NCBI GenBank assembly: GCA_041687755.1
Contig: JBDNJM010000049.1
Coordinates: forward strand, 1-39,686
Direction of reading: 5' to 3'
DNA from: JBDNJM01 sp041687755
GTDB taxonomy: Bacteria > Planctomycetota > UBA1135 > GCA-002686595
Length of the DNA stretch: 39,686 nucleotides
A program made the position numbers and the translations under genes. Each line of letters opens with the position of its first letter. Positions within the stretch are counted from its first letter, which is position 1. A model generated the notes under the pieces. It saw only the letters and a program-made list of their open reading frames with translations. It had not been told where the DNA came from and made no database searches. Positions 10,071 to 18,665 of this stretch are shown in pieces.

Positions 10071-12464
10071 TCAGAAGCCTAGGGTGAATCCCAGGCTCAC
10101 GCCGAAACCCGGCCCGTCGAAGCCGCTGCCGTGCACCCGGTAGCTCGCGTCTCCAAGGTTCTCGAAGCGCACGCGCCAATTGCCGAAGCGCGAGGCGCCG
10201 CGCCCCAGCGGCCCCTCGAACGCCAGCCCCACGACGGCCCAGCCGGCCGAGCCGTTCGGGTCAATGCGACGGTCGGAGATGTCGCCGGGGCTGAGCTCGT
10301 CCTGCTCGTCCGCGCAGCGCACGTCCACTCGCGCGTTGGTCAACCAATCGAGCTCGCCCACCCGCGGCGCGTATTCGAGCACTGCTTGACCGAAGAGCGG
10401 CGGAATGCGGCGGTAAGGCACGTCGTTGAACAGCGCCTCGCCCGTCGTGGGATCCATCGTGTCGTCGTACTGGCGACCGCGCTGGAACGCGCCGGACACC
10501 TCGAAATTGAAGCGCGAGGTCTCCGACCCCAGCCGGCCGCGCCAGTAGGCCTCGATCCCGTAGATCGTGACGGTGCCCTGGTTCTCGCGCCGGAACGTGT
10601 CCTCGCCGAAGGCGGCCGAGGCGTCCGCGTCGAACTGTCGGCCGACCACGTCGGAGATGCTGTTGTGGTACACGGCCAGGCCCGACTGCCAGGCCGGCCG
10701 AAACACGTCGAGCGCGAGCTCGCCGTACAGCGTCTCTTCAGGGCTGAGGTTCGGGTTCGGCAGCTCGACGCCGCCGCCGAAGCTGCCGACAGCCGCCAGC
10801 TCGTCCAGATTGGGCGCGCGGAAGCCCTGGGCCAGGGTTCCGGACAGGCGCACGCCGCGCGCGAGGTCGCCGGCCAGGGCGAGGCTCGCAGTCAGGTCGT
10901 CGAAGCCGTTGTCGGCACCGCCGTCGTCCGGCAGCGAACCGATCGCGGGATCGAAGGCGTCGAACTCGAAGTCGAAGCGCGACCAGCGCAGGCCCGCGGT
11001 GACGTCGACGGCCTCCGCCAGCTGGAACTCGTCCTGCACGAACACGCCCAGCCGCAGGTACTCGGACCCGGGCGCGAAGCTGCCGTTCGCCGGCTCGGTC
11101 GGGGACCCGTCGAGCTGCACGTCGAACCGCGTGGAGTCCACGCGGTCGAAGTCCGCGTCGAAGCCGTAGGTCAGCTCGTGACCGCCGCCGACCTCGTCGC
11201 GCCAGTCGAGGCCCAGCCCCAGCGTGCTGACGTCGTCGCGCTCGAGGCGCAGCTCGTCGTCGCCGGTGCGGATGCGCTCGCGGCGCTCGTCGACCTCGCG
11301 GTACGAGAGTCGCGCCTGGAAGCGATCGGCGAAGCCGCCCTCGCGCTCGTCTGTGTAGGACAAGAGGTGCGCCTGGTACTGCTGGCGCGCGAACAGACGG
11401 CGCTCGTCGCTGGGGCCCGTGAAGGGGCCGCCGATCGACGTCGGAAATCCGGGGTTCAGCGCGTCCGTGCGCGGCACGTCTGCGTCCCGATGTAGCCGGT
11501 AGGAGTACCGCAACCAGCTGCCCGGATCGAGCTGCAGGTCGCTCGACAGGAACACGTCGCCGCCGTCATAGCCCGTATTGGGCACGGTTCCGGAGCCGGA
11601 CTCGAGGTCTTCGAAGTGGTTCACCGAAACGCTGGCAAACACGCCCGCCGGCAGGCCGCCAAGGCCTGCGCCCGAAGCCGACGCGCTGGCTGTCGCCCGG
11701 CCGCCCTCGAGCTGGGAGATGTAGTCGATGTCGAGCTCCGCGCCGCGGTGCTCCGAGCCGCGGTGCTCCGAGCCGGAAGCACCGCTCGCGCCATGCCAGC
11801 GGCTGCGCGTGCGGGTCGTAATCGCGATCACGCCGCCCACCGCGTCCGATCCGTAGAGCACCGAGGCCGGTCCGCGCACGACCTCGACCGACTCCACGAC
11901 ACTCGGCGGAATCGTGTTGAGGTTCTGGTTCGGGCCGAAGCGCGTCGTCGAGTCGTTGATCCGGACCCCGTCGACCAGGATCAGAATCTGGTTGCCCGTC
12001 ACGCCGCGCACGAAGGGCGATCCGCCGCCGAGGTTCGTCTCCTGCACCCACACGCCCGTCGCGGCACCGATCATGCGCGGCAGGGTGCGCTCGCCCGTCG
12101 CCAGCAGCTCCTCGCGCGTCGCGCGCGAGACCTGGGTCGTTGGCTGCGTCGCGGGCCGCTCGGAGCGCAGCGGCCGCACGCGGATGTCGGGCAACTCGCC
12201 GACCGGCTCGCCCTGTTGAAGGAGCTCGACCGGCTCTCCAGCCGGCGGGTCTTGCGGGATGCACGGAGCCACCCAGGAGCAGAGCAGGAACGGGAGCAGC
12301 ACGATCGTTCGAGGGGAGGGGTCCCGCCGACTCGGAGTCGCTGAGTCGGGACGGGACGGTGTGGATGTGGAAGGCTCCCGGCGCGGGTGCAGCAGCGCCA
12401 GTTGCGAACGCGTCTCAACGAACCGTCGGCGGAGCGGTTCACGCAGGGCCGGAAAAATCTTCAC
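10071..12464 (-). CDS. TonB-dependent outer-membrane receptor (BtuB/Cir-like)
   Basis: Outer-membrane gated channel for a TonB-energised substrate. After a signal-like segment (TIVLLPFLLCSWVAP, about 53-67), a plug domain (about 95-215) shows the family pattern: TGVWVQETNLGGGSPFVRGV, ILILVDGVRINDSTTRFGP and VVRGPASVLYGSDAVGGVI. The remaining 580 residues form alternating aromatic beta-strands ending in ...LGFTLGF with a terminal Phe, as in outer-membrane barrels. The long frame begins with about 50 basic residues before the signal; the GTG at 12302 is a better start by signal-peptide geometry. The plug resembles vitamin B12 and catecholate siderophore receptors, but I see no adjacent transporter and no B12 riboswitch, so the substrate is open. 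Confidence 0.93.
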   Translation of the reverse strand: MKIFPALREPLRRRFVETRSQLALLHPRREPSTSTPSRPDSATPSRRDPSPRTIVLLPFLLCSWVAPCIPQDPPAGEPVELLQQGEPVGELPDIRVRPLRSERPATQPTTQVSRATREELLATGERTLPRMIGAATGVWVQETNLGGGSPFVRGVTGNQILILVDGVRINDSTTRFGPNQNLNTIPPSVVESVEVVRGPASVLYGSDAVGGVIAITTRTRSRWHGASGASGSEHRGSEHRGAELDIDYISQLEGGRATASASASGAGLGGLPAGVFASVSVNHFEDLESGSGTVPNTGYDGGDVFLSSDLQLDPGSWLRYSYRLHRDADVPRTDALNPGFPTSIGGPFTGPSDERRLFARQQYQAHLLSYTDEREGGFADRFQARLSYREVDERRERIRTGDDELRLERDDVSTLGLGLDWRDEVGGGHELTYGFDADFDRVDSTRFDVQLDGSPTEPANGSFAPGSEYLRLGVFVQDEFQLAEAVDVTAGLRWSRFDFEFDAFDPAIGSLPDDGGADNGFDDLTASLALAGDLARGVRLSGTLAQGFRAPNLDELAAVGSFGGGVELPNPNLSPEETLYGELALDVFRPAWQSGLAVYHNSISDVVGRQFDADASAAFGEDTFRRENQGTVTIYGIEAYWRGRLGSETSRFNFEVSGAFQRGRQYDDTMDPTTGEALFNDVPYRRIPPLFGQAVLEYAPRVGELDWLTNARVDVRCADEQDELSPGDISDRRIDPNGSAGWAVVGLAFEGPLGRGASRFGNWRVRFENLGDASYRVHGSGFDGPGFGVSLGFTLGF

Positions 12465-12604
12465 TCGCTCCGCCCGGCCGGTCCGCCGAACGGCTCAGAG
12501 CTTTCGATCCAGGTGAGCCCACGGCGAATCGTGCGGGTCGTACTCCACCGCTCCCAGGCGGCCAGCACAGGCCCTCTCTCGCTCGCCCTTCCGGCAGCGC
12601 CCCT

Positions 12605-12653
12605 GCCCGAGACCCTGCCCCGAGACCCTGACCCGAGACCCTGCCCGAACCCT
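12605..12653. repeat. Four tandem copies of a 13-bp repeat
   Basis: The units GCCCGAGACCCT, GCCCCGAGACCCT, GACCCGAGACCCT and GCCCGAACCCT follow one another with lengths 12, 13, 13 and 11. They lie between the TonB receptor start and tRNA-Gly. Function unknown; could be slippage-prone spacer. Confidence 0.7.
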
Positions 12654-12659
12654 GGAATG

Positions 12660-12708
12660 CGAAACGCCACCCGGAGGTTCCTGAAGCGGAACGGGGGTGG
12701 CGCTTTCG
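12660..12708 (-). terminator. Terminator-like hairpin after tRNA-Gly
   Basis: A 13-bp stem with one bulged base pairs 12660-12672 with 12695-12708, and an inner 5-bp stem (GTTCC 12677-12681 with GGAAC 12688-12692) closes it. The outer stem ends in AAA/TTT, as in intrinsic terminators. It lies downstream of tRNA-Gly on the minus strand. Confidence 0.6.
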
Positions 12709-12758
12709 TCCGGCGGTCATGGGTCTCTGCGTACAGCGAACCCGAACCGGCAGTTGGA

Positions 12759-12833
12759 TGGAGCGGCTGAAGGGATTTGAACCCTCGACTTCAACCTTGG
12801 CAAGGTTGCGCTCTACCACTGAGCTACAGCCGC
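12759..12833 (-). tRNA. tRNA-Gly (anticodon GCC)
   Basis: The minus strand folds as acceptor GCGGCTG/CAGCCGC, D-arm GCTC/GAGC, anticodon stem CAACC/GGTTG with loop TTGCCAA (anticodon GCC), T-arm GAGGG-TTCAAAT-CCCTT, discriminator T and encoded CCA. All arms pair fully apart from G-T pairs. Its promoter is at 12868-12895 and a terminator-like hairpin follows at 12660-12708. Confidence 0.97.
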
Positions 12834-12867
12834 ATGTCGTCGGAGTGTTTGCTCGTTCGAGGCGCGA

Positions 12868-12895
12868 ACTATACCAGCGCTAGGCAGGGTTGCAA
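12868..12895 (-). promoter_or_regulatory. Promoter of tRNA-Gly
   Basis: On the minus strand TTGCAA (12895-12890) and TATAGT (12873-12868) are 16 bases apart. The -10 box lies 34 bases before the mature tRNA, which leaves a 5' leader of about 27 bases for RNase P to remove. Confidence 0.6.
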
Positions 12896-12963
12896 CCCCC
12901 CTCCCCGACTCCTCTCCGCGGGAGTTTCCGGTCTCCAGGGGCCCGGGGCGCCCATCACTTGAG

Positions 12964-13147
12964 AACTGCATGGGTTCAGTGTGGATCTGCTGGCGCGGGG
13001 CGTACGCAGGTCCTGGGGCGCCAGGCGGTTCACGGCCTGCCGGGGCGGAGCGAGGGCCTGGCAAAGGAGCTCGGCGCCACAGGTGGCGGCATGGAAAGCA
13101 CTAGGGTCTACAGCCCGCACCGGGATCCACGCTCAACCCACGCAGTT
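12964..13147 (-). repeat. Family 1 stop-anchored inverted-terminus element, copy B
   Basis: Termini 12964-12987 and 13124-13147 are inverted repeats matching at 21 of 24 positions (AACTGC, TGGGTT, GTGGATC shared). Read on the minus strand, the element begins four bases after the TGA stop of the thiD-like gene (13154-13152), the same offset as copy A at 7487. The flanks share the 7-mer CATCACT (12953-12959 and 13150-13156), but at unequal distances (four and two bases) from the termini, so a target duplication is possible and not proven. The rest of the gap between tRNA-Gly and thiD holds only the tRNA promoter. Confidence 0.7.
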
Positions 13148-13151
13148 GGCA

Positions 13152-13964
13152 TCACTCGCCGTTGCGGTTCCCGATGAGCGTCGCCAGGTATCGACCGGCC
13201 TCCCCGGCGGCCTCCGGGAGGGTCTGACCCAGCGCCAGGCCCCCCGCGAGGTGCGCGGCGTAGCGGCAGCCCGAGCCGCGGATTCCCGGCCCGGCCAGGC
13301 GCGGGCGCTCATGGCTCCAGGGTCCGCGCCCGGGCTCGTGCCCGGAGTCCACTAGCGGGTCCTCTCCGCCGTGCCCGCCCTTCACGATCACCGCCCGCGC
13401 CCCCAGCTCGATGAGCCCCTTGGTCGCTTCGCTGCGCCGCTCGAGCGCCGCCTCCCAGCGCTCCCCAGCCCCCTTGAGCCCGGCCAGCGGAATGCCGCTC
13501 AGCAGGCTCAGCTCCGGCAGGTTGGGCGTCCAAACGCAGCCGGCCTGCCCGAGCTGCTCCAGCAGGGCGGCGATCCCCTCCGGGCCGTGAAAACGCGGCC
13601 CCCGAGTGGGCGCCAGCACCGGATCGAGCACGAACCACTCGACGCCCAACGCCCGCGCCCGCCGGATCAGCCGAGCCGCCACCGCGATCGCCTCCGCGTC
13701 CGGCAGCAACCCGAACTTCAGCGCCGCCACGTCGCCGCGCTCGAGCCACCTCGCGGCTTCATCCTCGACCGCCGCCGCAGGCATCGCCCGCACGCTGCGC
13801 ACACCGGCCGCGTCCTGATCCGTGTCCGCCGTCCAGACCGGCCGGCACTCCGCGCCCGCCGCTGCCAGCCCCTGCCCGTCCGCAACGACCCCCGCTCCGC
13901 CGGAGGGATCGTTCCCGGCCAGCACGAGCACCGCCGGCCTGCCGGAGCGCGAGGCCGCGCTCAC
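13152..13964 (-). CDS. thiD: Hydroxymethylpyrimidine/phosphomethylpyrimidine kinase (ThiD-like)
   Basis: Ribokinase-fold kinase that phosphorylates HMP and HMP-P in thiamine synthesis. The 270-residue protein has the N-terminal AGNDPSGGAGVVADGQ (16-31), FVLDPVLAP, TPNLPELSLLSG, AVIVKGGH and the anion-hole region GIRGSGCRYAAHLAGGLALG with the catalytic Cys; the usual GTGC reads GSGC. The mid-region KFGLLPDAEAI matches KIGML in the family. The start overlaps the stop of the upstream DHH gene by four bases (13961-13964), so the two are coupled. A different ribokinase-like substrate cannot be excluded because no other thiamine gene is near. Confidence 0.85.
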   Translation of the reverse strand: MSAASRSGRPAVLVLAGNDPSGGAGVVADGQGLAAAGAECRPVWTADTDQDAAGVRSVRAMPAAAVEDEAARWLERGDVAALKFGLLPDAEAIAVAARLIRRARALGVEWFVLDPVLAPTRGPRFHGPEGIAALLEQLGQAGCVWTPNLPELSLLSGIPLAGLKGAGERWEAALERRSEATKGLIELGARAVIVKGGHGGEDPLVDSGHEPGRGPWSHERPRLAGPGIRGSGCRYAAHLAGGLALGQTLPEAAGEAGRYLATLIGNRNGE

Positions 13965-15079
13965 GTCAACGAGCTGCCGAGCCGCGCTTCTTCGTCGAGC
14001 TCCTCGTTCGGATCGACGACTTCGAGCACCCGCCGCCGCAGCCGCCGCTCGAGCTTGCGCACGTCCATTTCATCCGACTCGTCCAGGTCCACGCGCCCGC
14101 CCGCGACGCACCCGCGCCCGCCGAACGAACCGTCGTCGGCCAGCAGCTGCTGCATCACGCGGTAGGCGTCCGTCGTCCCGAGCTGCGTGCGCAGCGAGAC
14201 GTAGTACTGCCCGCCGTACTCGCCGCCCACGAGGGCCCACTCGACGGCCTCCATGCGCTGGAAGAAGTCCGCCATCTCGGCGACGGACTCCGGATTCGCG
14301 ACGGGGCCCAGCAGCGCCACGACCGCCGGCCCGTAGCGCTTCGCCACGCGCAGCGAACGGTGCAGCTCGCGGTAGTAAACCTCCGGGAGGTACGGCCGCG
14401 CGATGCGGCGCAGGCGCTCGCGATCCGCGCGCCGCAGGCACTCGAAGTAGGCCTCCTCGTCGAGCGGCGTGACCGACTGGGCGAGGTCGGTCGTGTCGAA
14501 GCGCACGCCGCACAACAACGCCGTCGCCGTCTGGTCGTCGATCTCCGTGCCCAGATCGCGCAGGTACTCCCACAGCAGGCTTGAGGTCGCGCCGAGCCCC
14601 TGGCGCACGTCCACGTGCGGCACTGCGGAGAGCGCCTCGCCATCGCCGGGAGGAACGTGGTGGTCCAGCACGCCGAGCAGCGGCACGCCCTCCGGAATCT
14701 CGGTGTGGCCGAAGCCCGGCTGGCTGTCCACCAGCACGCAGCCCGCGAACTCCGCCGGATTGAGGTTGTCCGTCGAGCCGAAGCGCAGGCCCAGCTCGCG
14801 CACCATCGCGAGGTTCTCCGCGCGGAAGATACGGCCAGCCGTGGCCAGCGTCGCCTCGAGCCCGTAGCCGGCTTCGATCAACATGCGGCAGCCGACCATC
14901 GCGCCCAGCGCGTCCGGATCGGGGCTGCGGTGCGTGATCACGAGGATCTTCCGCGAGCCGCTCGCCTCGACGGCCGCGTGCAGCACGGCACCGAGGCTGT
15001 GGACGGGTGCAGAACCAGGCTCGAGGGGCAGGGGCGAAGGGGCCACGGGAGATTCGAGCTCGGGCAGGGGCTTGCGCAT
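13961..15079 (-). CDS. DHH-family phosphoesterase (NrnA-like)
   Basis: Predicted metal-dependent phosphoesterase with a DHH and a DHHA1 domain, the architecture of nanoRNase/pAp phosphatase NrnA. Metal ligands are visible: D54 and D56 in THRSPDPDALGAM, D118 in VLVDSQPG and DHH at 139-141, plus a later DTT segment at about 214-216. The C-terminal half ends with GGRGCVAGGRVDL, the glycine-rich substrate loop of DHHA1. At 372 residues it is longer than the about 320 typical of NrnA because of N- and C-terminal charged extensions. It overlaps the thiD-like gene by four bases, an unusual pairing. Activity on short RNA or on pAp is inferred from the family. Confidence 0.88.
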   Translation of the reverse strand: MRKPLPELESPVAPSPLPLEPGSAPVHSLGAVLHAAVEASGSRKILVITHRSPDPDALGAMVGCRMLIEAGYGLEATLATAGRIFRAENLAMVRELGLRFGSTDNLNPAEFAGCVLVDSQPGFGHTEIPEGVPLLGVLDHHVPPGDGEALSAVPHVDVRQGLGATSSLLWEYLRDLGTEIDDQTATALLCGVRFDTTDLAQSVTPLDEEAYFECLRRADRERLRRIARPYLPEVYYRELHRSLRVAKRYGPAVVALLGPVANPESVAEMADFFQRMEAVEWALVGGEYGGQYYVSLRTQLGTTDAYRVMQQLLADDGSFGGRGCVAGGRVDLDESDEMDVRKLERRLRRRVLEVVDPNEELDEEARLGSSLT

Positions 15080-15408
15080 GGTTGGCCCAGTTGGGCCGCC
15101 GGACTTGCCTGACGAGAGCGCGCGGGAGTCCGCGCGGCTGCGGGGCTGGGCGCGTCAACCCACGCTGGCGTGGGGGCCCGGCCCGTCAGGACTGGATGGG
15201 ATGTCCGTCCCGGCCGCTGAAGCGGAGGCAGAACGGTGCAAAGGAGCAGAGGCAGCATCGGCTGCTCCACTCCTTCACCTGGCGCGGATGCTAGTGCCCG
15301 GTGCCCGAGTCCGGGAGCCCCACTTGGCCTAGGGGATCCCCTGGCTGGCGCCCTAGCTCGCCATAACAACCTTTAAGGAAAGCGCTTAGCGCCACCGCAC
15401 CCGTCGCG
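15080..15408. other. Gene-free stretch upstream of the DHH gene
   Basis: About 330 bases with no credible gene. It contains a perfect 12-bp palindrome AGGGGATCCCCT (15331-15342) and a short hairpin CCCACG-CTGG-CGTGGG (15159-15174). The promoter of the DHH-thiD pair should lie here but I cannot point to a clear one. Confidence 0.5.
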
Positions 15409-16329
15409 TCAAATGCCCTGATCGACCAGGAATCGGACCGAAGAAAGCACTTCGGCGCGCCCGTGGCGGTGATGCAGTTCCAGAACGCGCTCGGCGCCCT
15501 TGGGGATCGTCTCGGCGATCAGCCGGAAATCGACCTCGCCCAGGCCCAGGGGCATCGCGGTCTCGTCCGCCGCGGCGTCCTGCAGGTGGATGCCGACCAT
15601 GCGCGGGGCAAAGGCGTCGAGCCACGCGGCCTGGGGCGGCAGGCCCTGGCGCTCGCGCAGGTGGATGCGGCCCACGTCGTGCCAGTAGCCGAGGTTCTTG
15701 GCGCCGAGGTCGTCGAGCACCCAGCCCATCGCCTCAAACCCGAGCAGGTCGTCGATCGTGCGCCCGGGCTCGATCGCGAAACGCAGGTCGGGGAACTCGC
15801 TCATCAGCTGGTGCAGCGAGCGGCACAAGTGCTCGAGCTGGCCGTGACCGGCCGCCTGCACGCGCTGGACGTACTCCCCCACGACCTCGCGCAAGTCAGC
15901 ATCGACGCCCTCTTCGGCGGCCGAGGCCTCGAGCCGGCGAGCCTCTGCCGTCAGCTCCGCATTCTGGATCTGGCTGCCGCGCACGATCAGCCGCGGAATG
16001 CCCCAGCTGAGCGCGAGGCGCGCGTGCCGGCGCACCGAGCTCACTGCCCGATGCCGGTCGTCCTCGTCAAGGCTGGCGAGCTGGGCAGCGAGCAGATCGC
16101 GCCCTTGAGTGTCGCGACAGCCAGCGACCAGCGACGTCAGCGTGGAGCCCGTCTCGGAGCTCGCCTCCGCCAGCCCGTCCATGCTGGGCGGCGTATCCGT
16201 CAACCCGAGCTCGAGCTTGCGAAAGCCCATCCCCACCGCAGTGAAGATTTGATCCTCGATATTCGTCAGCCGGCCGCCGTAGCAGCTGGTCGAAAGCGCG
16301 TACTCGTTGGGAATTCCCGGTGCGGTCAC
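15409..16329 (-). CDS. Xylose-isomerase-like TIM-barrel (sugar phosphate isomerase/epimerase)
   Basis: A 306-residue protein of the AP-endonuclease-2/xylose-isomerase-like TIM-barrel superfamily. Seen: N-terminal LSTSCYGGRLTNIEDQIFTA, a first-strand GFRKLELG, the metal-site strands RFAIEPGRT, LGYWHDVGRIHL and MVGIHLQDA, in the usual order for Glu, Asp/His and His ligands. No signal peptide. Members isomerise or epimerise sugars, inositols or hydroxypyruvate; the substrate here cannot be read. It lies alone between the kelch gene upstream and the DHH gene downstream on the same strand, each more than 150 bases away. Confidence 0.78.
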   Translation of the reverse strand: MTAPGIPNEYALSTSCYGGRLTNIEDQIFTAVGMGFRKLELGLTDTPPSMDGLAEASSETGSTLTSLVAGCRDTQGRDLLAAQLASLDEDDRHRAVSSVRRHARLALSWGIPRLIVRGSQIQNAELTAEARRLEASAAEEGVDADLREVVGEYVQRVQAAGHGQLEHLCRSLHQLMSEFPDLRFAIEPGRTIDDLLGFEAMGWVLDDLGAKNLGYWHDVGRIHLRERQGLPPQAAWLDAFAPRMVGIHLQDAAADETAMPLGLGEVDFRLIAETIPKGAERVLELHHRHGRAEVLSSVRFLVDQGI

Positions 16330-16489
16330 GGTGGAGTCCGTTGGGTGGAAGGGCCGGGGGCAGTTGAGGGGGGGGCGCGGCGATTGTCCACCGCCTGCGC
16401 GTCCGGCTCCAACGCAAACCTACCCCGCCCCGGGGGACGACGTCGGCGGATGTCCTCCGGCCCGGCCCCAGGACCTCCTGAGGGCGGTC

Positions 16490-18487
16490 CTAGAGTCCCG
16501 CTCCCGGCGCCTCCACGTCAATTGCAAACAGGTGCACCCGCCCAGCGCCATCGGGATCGTCCGCCATGTGGACCAAGACCCGATCGCGCCAGGCCAGCGC
16601 CTGGATGCGGCGAGGTTCCACGGGGAGCCGGGCGTCCAGCGTGCGCCAGCCGTCGGCGCCGGTCTCGAACACCTCGATGCTCCGCTCACCGCCGAAGCTG
16701 CCGTCCGCCTGCCGCGCCGCTCCGCCGACCAGCACCAGCCGCCCGTCCTGGACCACCAGCCTGCCACCGAGCCGATGGACGGCGGGCGCCGGCCACTCGC
16801 TCCACTCGCCGGACTCAAGATCGAAGACGTCGACCGTTTCGATCGGCTCGAAGCCCGCGCGCATGCCGCCAACGAGCACGACCTGGCCCTCGAAGAGCGC
16901 GCCGGCCATTGCGCAGCGGCCGACAGGTAGTCGCACGCCCGAGTCGACGAAGCGCCGCTGGCCGTCGGCCGCTCGCTCCGTGCGCCAGACGACGTCTGTG
17001 TAGATCGTCTCAACGTCGCCCTCCCCGTCGGGCAGCGTCTCCTGCCCGCCGAACATCCAGCTCGCGCCGTCGTGCTCGAACAACAGGGACTGGCTGCGCG
17101 CGGGCACGTCTAAGATCCCGGCCGTGCCCCACGTGCGCGTCGTGTAGTCGAACGCGTGCGCGGCGCCGATCGTGCGCGCGACCTCGCCGTCGTGACCAAA
17201 GCCCCCGACGGCGAGGGCGAGCTCACCGTCGCCTACCGAGGCCGTTTGGATCGACTGACGCCTCGCGGGCAGCGGCTGCTCGCGGGTCCAGCGCATGCTC
17301 ACAAGATTCAGGCTGAACACCTCGTCGAGGAAGTCGTCCGGCCCAAACGCGTGTTGATCGACTGCGCCGTTGCCGCCGAACAGCAGCAGCTCGTCGCCGC
17401 GCAGACTCAGCCCCTGTCGGTTGTGTGCGCGGCCCGGCCGCGGCAGCGTCCAGTGGCGCACCGCGAGCTGCGCGTCGCCCTCGGGCACCAGCCGTTCAAT
17501 CTCCGCGGGGCGACCCTCCCGGGACGTTCCTCCAAGCGCGATCACGCCGCCGTCGGGGTCCGGCAAGAGTCGATGAAAGAAGCGCGTGAACAGCAGCTCG
17601 CCCGCAGGGCGCCAGGCGTCTTCATCCGGCTGCATGCGGAAGACTCCCCCATCCATGCCACAGGCCACGAGCTCCTCCCCAAGGCTCGTCAACCCGATGC
17701 CGAAGCCGCTCTCCGGGAAGTCCGGCAGCGCCGTCCACTCCGAGGTCGCGGGATCGAAGGCGTGCACGGCCGACGATATCTCACCCTCCGAATCGATTCC
17801 GCCTGCGACGAAAACACGATCGCCGTGGGCCCACGCGACGAGCGCCCGGCGCTGGAACGGCTGCGCCACCGCTCGCCACTCCGGCTCGAGGGCATTCAGA
17901 TCGAGCGCGAGCCCATGATCGAACCAGGTGCTCGAATCGCTTTCGTGGCCACCGAGGCGCCAGCCGCCGAAGACGTAGAGCACTCCTTCGAGCACCGTCG
18001 CGTCGTGCGACGAGCGCGGCTCGGGCAGCGGCGGCAGCGGCTCCCAGCGATTCGAGGACGCGTCAAAGCGCTCGACGGCCTCCAGCGAGGCTAGGTCGTG
18101 CTGCTCGCCGGTGCCGTTCAGGATCGTCATGCCGCCGATGCGGATCGGATCGCCTTCGTGCTCGACCAGGGCGACGCTCTGCATCCGGCCCGGGCTCGTC
18201 AAGATCTCCACGCGGCTTGGATCAGCCATCGAGATGCGATAGAAGTCGCCCGACTGGCGTTCGCGCTCGTACACGTGCGCCTTGCCGAAGTAGCCGCCCA
18301 GCTTGTAGAGCCAACCGTCGATCACGACGGCGCCGAAGCTTGTGGTCGGCCGTGGATCGATGCCGAAGTGAGCGGAGATCAGGGCCTCGCCGGCGGCGGG
18401 CTGCCGCTCTTCGTCGGGGAGCGCCTCAGAGCCCGGGTGCTGCGCCAGAGGAAGGACGGTGAAGGCTGCGAGGAGTGCAGGGAGCAT
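16490..18487 (-). CDS. Secreted kelch-repeat protein
   Basis: A 665-residue protein with a short N-terminal signal peptide (LPALLAAFTVLPLA) and about ten kelch-like blades, each with a hydrophobic strand, Gly-Gly, and a Trp or Tyr about 20 residues later: YKLGGYFGK, VFGGWRLGG, FVAGGIDSEG, IALGGTSREG, LLLFGGNGAV, LAVGGFGHDG, WMFGGQETL, LVGGMRAGFE, LVGGAARQA. This predicts one or two beta-propellers in the periplasm or outside the cell, used for binding or as a galactose-oxidase-like scaffold; I see no copper site. It is separated from the upstream secreted-protein gene by a terminator-like hairpin, so it may have its own promoter. Confidence 0.85.
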   Translation of the reverse strand: MLPALLAAFTVLPLAQHPGSEALPDEERQPAAGEALISAHFGIDPRPTTSFGAVVIDGWLYKLGGYFGKAHVYERERQSGDFYRISMADPSRVEILTSPGRMQSVALVEHEGDPIRIGGMTILNGTGEQHDLASLEAVERFDASSNRWEPLPPLPEPRSSHDATVLEGVLYVFGGWRLGGHESDSSTWFDHGLALDLNALEPEWRAVAQPFQRRALVAWAHGDRVFVAGGIDSEGEISSAVHAFDPATSEWTALPDFPESGFGIGLTSLGEELVACGMDGGVFRMQPDEDAWRPAGELLFTRFFHRLLPDPDGGVIALGGTSREGRPAEIERLVPEGDAQLAVRHWTLPRPGRAHNRQGLSLRGDELLLFGGNGAVDQHAFGPDDFLDEVFSLNLVSMRWTREQPLPARRQSIQTASVGDGELALAVGGFGHDGEVARTIGAAHAFDYTTRTWGTAGILDVPARSQSLLFEHDGASWMFGGQETLPDGEGDVETIYTDVVWRTERAADGQRRFVDSGVRLPVGRCAMAGALFEGQVVLVGGMRAGFEPIETVDVFDLESGEWSEWPAPAVHRLGGRLVVQDGRLVLVGGAARQADGSFGGERSIEVFETGADGWRTLDARLPVEPRRIQALAWRDRVLVHMADDPDGAGRVHLFAIDVEAPGAGL

Positions 18488-18537
18488 GGCGGGATGTCGT
18501 GCGGGAAGCGGGTGGCTGTGACAGGACGAGAAAGAGG

Positions 18538-18564
18538 GCGCCCAGCGCCGACGGCGCTGGGCGC
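18538..18564 (-). terminator. Intrinsic terminator after the secreted protein gene
   Basis: A perfect 12-bp stem, GCGCCCAGCGCC (18538-18549) with its complement (18553-18564), has a three-base loop. On the minus strand it is followed by CCTCTTTCTC, a weak T-rich tract. A second, 9-bp stem lies just before it (18575-18583 with 18590-18598). Together they should end the transcript of the 18666-19631 gene. Confidence 0.65.
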
Positions 18565-18665
18565 AAAGACGGCTCCAGTAGCCTTCCTAGGCTGCTGGAA
18601 ACCCTGCGACTCGGAGAGCGCGTGCGCCACTTAGGTTCGGCACCTGCGCCTCCGCTGCGAGTCGA

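Noticed and set aside
10131..11495. A 454-codon plus-strand frame inside the TonB receptor gene
   Set aside because: It is the reverse-strand reading of the receptor, with no domain motifs and strongly biased Arg/Ala/Glu/Val content.
12465..12758. A cobalamin riboswitch before the TonB-dependent receptor
   Set aside because: I looked on the minus strand for the conserved core with its GCCACTG-like and AGGGAA..GGTG parts; only partial, scattered resemblance such as CCTGGGAGCGGTGGAGT was present, which does not make the core.
15151..15174. A third family 1 element, from TCAACCCACGC in front of the DHH gene
   Set aside because: Eleven bases match the right terminus, but there is no matching left terminus and no stop codon at the expected offset.
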